Source: JBJHDF01 sp050486405
GTDB lineage: Bacteria > Pseudomonadota > Gammaproteobacteria > Pseudomonadales > Cellvibrionaceae
DNA length: 6,398 nt
Assembly (NCBI GenBank): GCA_050486405.1
Contig: JBJHDF010000056.1
Coordinates: 1 to 6,398, forward strand
Direction of reading: 5' to 3'
Below, piece after piece: positions 1 through 4,446 of the stretch. Made by a program: the position numbers and the translations under genes. Under the pieces are notes generated by a model that worked only from the letters and a program-made list of their open reading frames with translations, made no database searches and was not told the origin of the DNA. The stretch's first letter is position 1. Each line of letters opens with the position of its first letter.

Positions 1-657
1 TTCGTAGCCCCGGGCCTGGGTGAAGTCTTCGCCGGGCTGACCCATGTCCACGTAAGTGTCGCCGTGCAGGGTTTCGCGCACCTGAACTTCCAGACGCGCG
101 GGGTCTATCTCGCGATTGAACTGCAAAGCGATGGCCTGACCCGCTTCCTGGTTGCGGGCGTTGTTGTCCGGTTCGTGCCGCACCAGTTGCAAGGGCGTGT
201 CCTGGGAGTCCAGCACCCGTACCCAGCGCGTGGCACTGGCGATCACCTGGCCCTGCTCGTTTAACGCCTGGTATTCCAGTGTGTGGTCGCCGCCCACTGG
301 GGGCAGCGACAGTTCGCCGCTGGCCAGGGTGCCGCTCAGGGTCATTTCAGCCAGGGCGCCGGAGGCCTCTACCTGCACACTGTGGGTGCCAACACCGGAC
401 ACTCTGGCCGCCACTTGCAGGGCAATGGGCTCGCCTCTGGCGATCAGTTCTGCGCCCTGCCCGGGCAACAGCGGCGCAATGCCTACCGTGGCGGTGGAGT
501 GCAGAATGTAGTTGGCGGCGGTGCGGTTGCCGCTGATATCCCGCGCTTCGAGCAGCAGCTCGAATTCCAGAAAGGGACCGGGATCGTTGACGGCCAGACG
601 CAACGCAGAATGCAACCGGCGAACGGGAAAGGAATTCAGGGGGTCCAATTCTTGTGA
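1..657 (-). CDS. Headless fragment of a large Ig-like surface-type protein (both ends missing)
   Basis: A 219-codon minus-strand frame is open from just after a TGA at 658-660 to the left edge. I do not recognise the full protein. The translation alternates short beta-strand-like stretches with turns: ARDISGNRTAANY near residues 38-50, a sandwich-like segment about 60-150, then HEPDNNARNQEAGQAIALQF from 161, followed by NREIDPARLEVQVRE. That last part resembles the start of bacterial SbsA/Big_5-type Ig domains (a gap, then 'FNREIDP'). Such domains occur in large secreted or Rhs-like proteins, so an extracellular structural role is likely. There is no ATG before residue 105. The only early start is TTG at 646-648, without a clear Shine-Dalgarno. 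It therefore looks 5'-truncated, with the C-terminus beyond the window. GC content and GC-rich third positions support coding on this strand; plus-strand frames here are shadows. Confidence 0.7.
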
Positions 658-724
658 TCAGTACAGACAGGCGCCGGGCGAGCGGAGCATGGCGTGGCCT
701 TGTGATTTGCGGGGTTCCTTTGTG

Positions 725-745
725 GTATAGTAGGCAATACTACAC
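725..745. promoter_or_regulatory. Dyad-symmetric putative operator upstream of the toxin-antitoxin pair
   Basis: TAGTA (728-732) and TACTA (738-742) flank GGCAA. The symmetry extends outward with one mismatch on each side (GT at 725-726 against AC at 744-745). It sits 43 bases before the antitoxin start. Type II antitoxins commonly repress their own operon by binding such palindromes, so this is the natural autoregulation site. A TATAGT at 726-731 inside the dyad could be a -10 box, but no -35 lies at good spacing (TTGCGG at 707-712 gives only 13 bases). The promoter itself is therefore uncertain. The rest of 658-787 shows nothing else I can name. Confidence 0.45.
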
Positions 746-787
746 ATCGATAGGAAATGACTCAATACTTACCGCAACGAGGCTGCC

Positions 788-997
788 ATGCAAACCACCG
801 CCAAAGAACAGGCTCGGCAATTGCTTGACCAGTTGCCGGACAACGCCACCCTGAACGACATCCGCTACGAATTGAGCGATGCCCTGTATACGCTGTATGT
901 ACGACAGCAGATAGAGCTGGGCATGCAAGATTCCCGGGAAGGCCTCGTAACGCCTCACCATGAAGTGAAGAAGCGGTTTTTCAATGGCAAACGTTAA
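788..997 (+). CDS. Antitoxin of a ParE-type type II toxin-antitoxin module
   Basis: This 69-residue protein lies directly upstream of a ParE-like toxin and overlaps it by 14 bases. The gene order (antitoxin first) and overlap are typical of type II modules and imply coupled translation. The sequence has a helical N-terminal half with QLLDQLPDNATLNDIRYEL (residues 12-30). It continues with YVRQQIELGM and ends in a basic tail reading PHHEVKKRF. The pattern 'LPDxATxxDIxYEL…VRQxIExG…HxEVKxRF' is one I associate with small antitoxins found beside ParE/RelE toxins. It is not a clear ribbon-helix-helix ParD by eye. The start is supported by GAGG at 779-782, five bases before ATG. It is expected to neutralise the toxin by direct binding and to repress the operon through the upstream dyad. 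Confidence 0.8.
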   Translation: MQTTAKEQARQLLDQLPDNATLNDIRYELSDALYTLYVRQQIELGMQDSREGLVTPHHEVKKRFFNGKR

Positions 998-1298
998 CTG
1001 GACAAACCGTGCGCTGGACGCGCTTGATGACATTTACGTCTACATCTATCGCGATGCACCGCTCTACGCCGAGCACTTCGTACAGCAGATTTTCGGCGCA
1101 GCGGATCGACTGGAGGAATTTCCACTCAGCGGTCGACCGGTGCCCGAAACCGAACGCGAGGACATCCGCGAGGTGATCTTCCGGAGTTATCGAATCATTT
1201 ACTGGGTTATCAGTGAACAACAAGTCGACATCATCGGCGTCATTCACGGCAGCCGCAACCTGAGCAATCCCGACAACCAACCGTGGGCAACTGACTGA
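984..1298 (+). CDS. parE: ParE/RelE-superfamily toxin (plasmid stabilisation type)
   Basis: This 104-residue protein shows the landmarks of the RelE/ParE fold. These are NWTNRALDALDDIYVYI at the N-terminus, a helix AEHFVQQIFGAADRLEEFP, then LSGRPVPE, the strand pair IREVIFRSYRIIYWV (residues 53-67), and a final strand IIGVIHGSRNL. The 'FPxSGRPVPE…REVIxxxYRIIYxV…V.HxxR.L' series is characteristic of ParE toxins, which poison DNA gyrase; RelE relatives instead cleave mRNA. Sequence alone leans to ParE but does not prove the target. Its ATG lies inside the antitoxin gene and has no strong ribosome site, so translation probably depends on the antitoxin. Length is normal and no residue appears broken, so the module looks intact. 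It ends 26 bases before a convergent broken gene. The symbol is by family, not by orthology. Confidence 0.85.
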   Translation: MANVNWTNRALDALDDIYVYIYRDAPLYAEHFVQQIFGAADRLEEFPLSGRPVPETEREDIREVIFRSYRIIYWVISEQQVDIIGVIHGSRNLSNPDNQPWATD

Positions 1299-1324
1299 AG
1301 CAGCCCGCACGGAAACCAACTTCA

Positions 1325-1605
1325 TCAAACTTCATCCGAATGCTTGACGTACTCATCATAAGCGTCGATATACGACAAAACACCCTGCTCCTCAAAAAGC
1401 GCTGTTTCGAAATAGGTACCATCGTTGTACTCGCTGGGCTCAATCAGATCACCATAACCAAATCCCGTGCGTAGAAATAGATTTTATTTCTCAGATCGTC
1501 GTAAGGTGTTTTCTCCCCATCATACAGCGCGGCCACCATCCAATCGCCCATATACACTAAATCCAATAGCTGTCGATACTCGCGCTTACTGAAAAATATT
1601 TTCAT
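1325..1605 (-). pseudogene. Frameshifted small hypothetical protein gene
   Basis: On the minus strand ATG at 1603-1605 (preceded by AAAAGGT at good spacing) opens a frame reading MKIFFSKREYRQLLDLVYMG. It stops after 53 codons at TGA 1444-1446. Just before that stop, a second frame continues the same style of sequence: FGYGDLIEPSEYNDGTYFET, then ALFEEQGVLSYIDAYDEYV, ending at TGA 1325-1327. Restoring one base near 1463, within GATTTGG (1458-1464), would give a smooth junction …YARE-FGYGDL… and a single protein of about 93 residues. The function is not recognised; it is acidic, small and without a signal peptide or membrane segment. It is divergent from the transposase (83 bases between starts) and convergent with the toxin. 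A sequencing error is the alternative to a real mutation. Confidence 0.65.
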
Positions 1606-1688
1606 CGGTTATACCTTTTGCTTCACATCAATACGGGTTTTCTCCGGGCCATCACGCAATAGAACACCCAAGGAATTTTTTCTGAACA

Positions 1689-2753
1689 ATGATCGTGCTT
1701 ATCCTACTGTGCTGCCTGATGCTTTTCCATCACTTCGCCGAAGCAGGTTTTCGCTCCTGCAAAACCTGCATACATTACATCCTTGTAAATAAAGCGACCA
1801 CCCAAAGATTTTCTCGAACCCGCAACAAGCCAAACAGAAAAGCCGGGAGCACCGGCTTTTGGCACCGGCTGGGACAGCTCTCCCGTATCACCCTGCTGAT
1901 CGGGTGGCTGACAACCCAACGCGCTTCTGGCAAACCCTCCGCCGCCCAAGCAAACGGCCCCACTGTTGTCTACGGGCGCGCCCCAAAACCACCCTGGGTC
2001 ACCGAGGAAGTTATCCGCCTCAAAGCCCTGATGCCTCACAGCGGCTGCCGCAAGATCGCAGATACCTTCAACCGGCTGTACCGCCACAGCCGGCACATGA
2101 CCGTGGGCAAAACTTACATCGCCAATACCATAAAAGCCCATTGCTACGAGATTCAGGTACTGCGCCGTCAACTGAAAAACCGCTCCCCCAAACCCCTGCC
2201 CAATGACCTGATCTGGGCCATGGATCTGACCCAGGTCCGGGACGCCGAAAACAGGGCACACGCCGTGTTTGGTATCACCGACGCCGGCTCCCGGGCCTGC
2301 TTGCTGTTGAGACAGGTATCGTCCAAAGCCAGCATTGTCCTGCTGCGTTGCCTGCTGGACACCCTGGAAGCCTGTCAAACCAAACCGAAAATCATCCGGA
2401 CCGACAACGAGCCGGTGTTCACCTCCCGGCTATTTCGGCTAACGTTGCGGCTGCTGAATATCAGGCACCAGACAACTGAAAAATGCTGTCCATGGATGAA
2501 CGGTAAGATTGAAAGGCTCTTTGGCACACTCAAGGAAATGCTGAAGCACTACGTTATCCAAAGTCAGCAAACACTGACCCGGGATCTCGCCGCGTTTACC
2601 TCATGGTATAACTTCGTTCGCCCCCATCAGTATCTGGACGGCAAAACCCCGGCCGAAGTCTGGAGTCAGTGCTCTGCCAACCCGAACGGTGAGTGCTACT
2701 ATTTTAGCCAGTGGCAAGGCGCACTGACCGGATTTTATCTACCGCCGACATAG
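1689..2753 (+). CDS. DDE transposase with integrase catalytic core (rve type)
   Basis: This 354-residue protein has an rve integrase core at about residues 170-330. The catalytic triad is D179 (IWAMDLTQV), D239 (IIRTDNEPVF) and E275 (MNGKIERLFGTLKE), with exactly 35 residues between the second D and E. The core ends with WYNFVRPHQYLDGKTPAEVW, the usual IS-family landmark. A helix-turn-helix-like region precedes it (about 103-160, GCRKIADTFNRL…VGKTYIANTI) and would bind DNA. The N-terminus is odd for a transposase: MIVLILLCCLMLFHHFAEA is strongly hydrophobic, followed by FRSCKTC with a CxxC pair. I recall similar N-termini in this transposase group. The ATG directly follows an in-frame stop at 1683-1685; AAGGA at 1670-1674 is 14 bases away, longer than ideal. 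Residues about 49-100 look like a low-conservation linker. The core appears intact and potentially active. Confidence 0.88.
   Translation: MIVLILLCCLMLFHHFAEAGFRSCKTCIHYILVNKATTQRFSRTRNKPNRKAGSTGFWHRLGQLSRITLLIGWLTTQRASGKPSAAQANGPTVVYGRAPKPPWVTEEVIRLKALMPHSGCRKIADTFNRLYRHSRHMTVGKTYIANTIKAHCYEIQVLRRQLKNRSPKPLPNDLIWAMDLTQVRDAENRAHAVFGITDAGSRACLLLRQVSSKASIVLLRCLLDTLEACQTKPKIIRTDNEPVFTSRLFRLTLRLLNIRHQTTEKCCPWMNGKIERLFGTLKEMLKHYVIQSQQTLTRDLAAFTSWYNFVRPHQYLDGKTPAEVWSQCSANPNGECYYFSQWQGALTGFYLPPT
1689..2753 (+). mobile_element. Insertion element of unclear boundaries, represented by its transposase gene
   Basis: The transposase marks a mobile element, but I could not find convincing terminal inverted repeats or a target duplication, so only the gene is delimited. 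The left end should lie in 1606-1688, because the broken gene starts at 1605. The right end should lie between 2754 and the start of the tandem repeats at 2852. It does not visibly interrupt any gene. Confidence 0.5.
1838..1860 (+). terminator. Terminator-like hairpin inside the transposase reading frame
   Basis: AAAAGCCGG (1838-1846) and CCGGCTTTT (1852-1860) form a perfect 9-base inverted repeat around a five-base loop, with the T tract at the end of the stem. It has the shape of an intrinsic terminator that could work in either direction. It lies about 150 bases into the transposase gene, where translation would normally suppress it. It could limit transcription entering from outside the element, or it may be fortuitous. 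Confidence 0.4.
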
Positions 2754-2786
2754 CGCCTGGGTGGCATCCAATGTCATTCGCCTGAC

Positions 2787-2805
2787 GGACCCATTGATGG
2801 TGTCC
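2787..2805. other. Small hairpin downstream of the transposase
   Basis: GGAC-CCAT (2787-2794) can pair with ATGG and GTCC (2797-2800, 2802-2805), leaving one bulged T at 2801 and a TG centre. It lies 34 bases after the transposase stop and has no T tract, so it is a weak terminator or part of an element end. Confidence 0.25.
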
Positions 2806-2916
2806 GGGGCTGGGATCGACTACCGGGCAATATTGGGTACTTTTTGCCCAGACGGCGGTGCCAAAAGTCCACAACTTCGGACCCGTGGGCTTCGCCGAGC
2901 GACCCGAAAGGGGATT

Positions 2917-2945
2917 CTGACGTCAGGCGTTTTTAAAAAACGCCT
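2917..2945. repeat. Palindrome pair in repeat copy 1
   Basis: CTGACGTCAG (2917-2926) is a perfect 10-base palindrome. Overlapping its last two bases is AGGCGTTTTT-A-AAAAACGCCT (2925-2945), a perfect inverted repeat with 10-base arms. The long arms could form a hairpin or cruciform, and on either strand a weak terminator-like structure. Confidence 0.7.
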
Positions 2946-3056
2946 TGAAAACTGACGCCTCGGTATAAATGGGCAGCGGACAGGACACCAAACAGCGGTG
3001 CCACAAGCCTGCGAATCCGGACCCGCCGGCATCGACGGGCGGCCATAAAGATGATT

Positions 3057-3082
3057 CTGGCGCCAGGCGTTTTTAAAACGCC
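3057..3082. repeat. Palindrome pair in repeat copy 2, with compensatory changes
   Basis: CTGGCGCCAG (3057-3066) is the counterpart of the 10-base palindrome of copy 1. It differs at two symmetric positions (A to G and T to C), so it is still perfectly palindromic. GGCGTTTT-T-AAAACGCC (3066-3082) is the counterpart of the longer inverted repeat; it lost two A residues and is still a perfect 8-base-arm repeat. Confidence 0.7.
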
Positions 3083-3141
3083 CTTGAAAACTGACGCCTC
3101 TGGTATAAACGGGCAGCGGACAGGACACCCAAGTTTGCTTT

Positions 3142-3173
3142 ACAGCTTGCCAGGACAACAGCTTGCCAGGACA
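3142..3173. repeat. Perfect 16-base tandem duplication
   Basis: ACAGCTTGCCAGGACA occurs at 3142-3157 and immediately again at 3158-3173. It lies six bases past the end of the minus-strand Ig-domain gene (stop TGA at 3179-3181). Its GGACA end resembles the CAGGACA in the 140-base repeats. Slipped-strand duplication is the simplest origin. Confidence 0.85.
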
Positions 3174-3178
3174 AATCG

Positions 3179-4390
3179 TCAATCGCTCTGGATGCAGTCA
3201 GCCATTGGAATAATCTCCCGATATTCGTCTGTCAAGCCAACTTGGTCCCGGGCAAAAATATTAACGTCTGTGTCGTCGATCATCTGATATCGGATAGGTA
3301 GGTTCTCAAGAGACTCTAACTTGGTGGAAATAGTGTCTCTGCTTAGGTTGAACCCATAACGGACCCCATCAATATCACCTCGCGGAAACACCACGTTTAC
3401 CTCGATTTCATTGCAACCCAGATCAGTATCGGTTCCGTCACCAACTCTTACTGTTATCTGAGGAGGATCGTCAACAACCGTAATCGACCTTGCACTTTGT
3501 GTAAATATCTGGCCAATACTATCTTCCACCTGAACATATATATTATGATGGCCAGCCGATAAATTTCCAACCCCTCGCAATCGAGGCCCACGACTGAGGA
3601 AACCATCCCGATCCGAATGCCATGTAATGTTATCCTCAGGAATGTGTCTACCATCCGGCCCGGATAACCGAGCGGACACCCCAACTGCAAGGCCTCTTCC
3701 TTTTGCCAGTGTGATATGACTGGTATCTCCCAGAACATTGATTTCTGGCGGCTTGACAGGTACCTTGAAAAAATCTGACTCTGCCACCGAGAAATTAACA
3801 CCATTATATGCGATAACCCGAAACCGCCCTCCCTCACCAACACTCCCTCGAAGTTCATTCTCATACACCCTAACAGAATGAGATTCTCTTATAAAACTAG
3901 ACCCAATAAGGCCCCAAGTACCAGGATTTCCCTCATAATAGGAATACTGGACATTATATCTCAGTGGTCGGCCGCTACTATCTGAGCCCTCCCAACTCAT
4001 CGACAACAGACCATCTACAACGCCCGAGGGAGATTCGACAATGCGAACTTCCGGGATTTCATCAGAAAACAAATGCTCCCACTCGGCAGCACCGGAAACA
4101 CGATTGATTCGGATAGCACGGGTATTTTCCAGCACAGGAACCTTCGTAAACTGACGTGTGAACGACCAATTGCTGGAATCCTCCCCCATCTCATCACTTG
4201 GCGGATCAAAATATCGAATATATATTGTATCCCCATTTTCATCATGTACTGAAACATAAAAGTCTCCCTCTCCCGACCCCGAAGATGGAACGCTTCCATC
4301 TGAATAGCTCAGATCCACATTCCACTCTTGCTGCGCGACATCATGCCAGCCAAAAAAAACCAAGTATGCGTCTCCAACTATTTCACCCAT
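3179..4390 (-). CDS. Fibronectin/Ig-like beta-domain protein, likely tail or partner of the metalloprotease
   Basis: This 403-residue protein has no signal peptide or membrane segment. Visible layout: an N-terminal beta-rich part (about 5-110, with YLVFFGW and DFYVSVHDENGDTIYIRYFD). An FnIII-like domain follows (about 113-210, LLSMSWEGSDSSGRPLRYNV … FRVIAYNGVNFSVAES), then an Ig-like domain (about 214-306, PPEINVLGD … NITWHSDRDGFL … NIYVQVEDSIGQ). A last beta domain spans about 309-396 (PPQITVRVGDG … VNIFARDQVG). The 'SWxxSDxxGxPLxYxVQYS' and 'ITWxSDRDGxL' patterns are ones I associate with C-terminal parts of secreted bacterial metalloproteases. The two cysteines, at 326 and 399, could pair outside the cell. 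It follows the protease gene by 56 bases in the same direction. The start is supported by a strong GGGGAG site, yet the frame stays open 12 codons further upstream. Either a separate operon gene or the severed tail of the protease; binding or scaffolding is an inferred role. Confidence 0.8.
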   Translation of the reverse strand: MGEIVGDAYLVFFGWHDVAQQEWNVDLSYSDGSVPSSGSGEGDFYVSVHDENGDTIYIRYFDPPSDEMGEDSSNWSFTRQFTKVPVLENTRAIRINRVSGAAEWEHLFSDEIPEVRIVESPSGVVDGLLSMSWEGSDSSGRPLRYNVQYSYYEGNPGTWGLIGSSFIRESHSVRVYENELRGSVGEGGRFRVIAYNGVNFSVAESDFFKVPVKPPEINVLGDTSHITLAKGRGLAVGVSARLSGPDGRHIPEDNITWHSDRDGFLSRGPRLRGVGNLSAGHHNIYVQVEDSIGQIFTQSARSITVVDDPPQITVRVGDGTDTDLGCNEIEVNVVFPRGDIDGVRYGFNLSRDTISTKLESLENLPIRYQMIDDTDVNIFARDQVGLTDEYREIIPMADCIQSD

Positions 4391-4396
4391 ATTGTT

Positions 4397-4402
4397 CTCC
4401 CC
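4397..4402 (-). promoter_or_regulatory. Strong Shine-Dalgarno before the Ig-domain gene
   Basis: On the minus strand GGGGAG lies six bases before the ATG at 4388-4390. This favours the ATG as a genuine start and therefore independent translation of the downstream protein. Confidence 0.6.
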
Positions 4403-4446
4403 ACTGAAATCGCATGATTCAAACAGTCACAGACAACAAGTCAACC

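Larger units (their letters stand above)
2852..3131. repeat. Two imperfect 140-base tandem repeats with embedded palindromes
   Basis: Copy 1 is 2852-2991 and copy 2 is 2992-3131. They align at a constant 140-base offset: ACGGCGGTGCC at 2852 against ACAGCGGTGCC at 2992, and GGGCAGCGGACAGGACACC at 2971 and again at 3111. By eye the first half of the unit is about 74% identical and the second half about 90%. Each unit has the same order: a GC-rich lead, a 10-base palindrome, a GGCG-T/A-CGCC inverted repeat, then TTGAAAACTGACGCCT and GGTATAAA. The unit is noncoding and could be a known intergenic or MITE-like family that I cannot name. Confidence 0.85.
2754..3178. other. 425-base noncoding stretch between the transposase and the minus-strand operon
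   Basis: I see no gene here. The stretch holds a small bulged hairpin (2787-2805), the two 140-base tandem repeats (2852-3131) and a 16-base perfect duplication (3142-3173). Open frames across it (for example minus 2820-3182) follow the repeats only by chance. The repeat period is not a multiple of three, so the copies are read in different frames. Both flanking genes point into this stretch, so it would be expected to hold their terminators; the palindromes may serve that role. Confidence 0.6.

Noticed and set aside
64..657. Several plus-strand open frames
   Set aside because: They overlap a minus-strand frame with coherent Ig-like content across the whole stretch; their translations are rich in Arg, Pro and Trp and lack domain patterns.
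1626..2799. Weak inverted match CATCAAT…GGGT on both sides of the transposase
   Set aside because: Only about 11 matching bases with a gap, not at symmetric distances; too weak to call terminal inverted repeats.
2825..2849. GGGCAA … TTGCCC inverted repeat
   Set aside because: Six-base arms with a 13-base loop and no T tract; easily chance.
2945..2969. TTGAAA … TATAAA promoter look-alike in each 140-base unit
   Set aside because: Spacing is only 13 bases in copy 1 and 14 in copy 2, too short for a normal sigma-70 promoter.
2852..3173. CRISPR array
   Set aside because: Only two 140-base units and a 16-base duplication without unique spacers; no cas genes.
658..3178. Integron cassette array with attC sites
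   Set aside because: A toxin-antitoxin pair and orphan genes would fit, but I found no RYYYAAC/GTTRRRY core pairs at gene boundaries, and the gene orientations are mixed.
2820..3182. Minus-strand 120-residue open frame across the tandem repeats
   Set aside because: The 140-base period is not a multiple of three, so the repeats are read in different frames; no ribosome site and no coherent domain. Probably chance openness.
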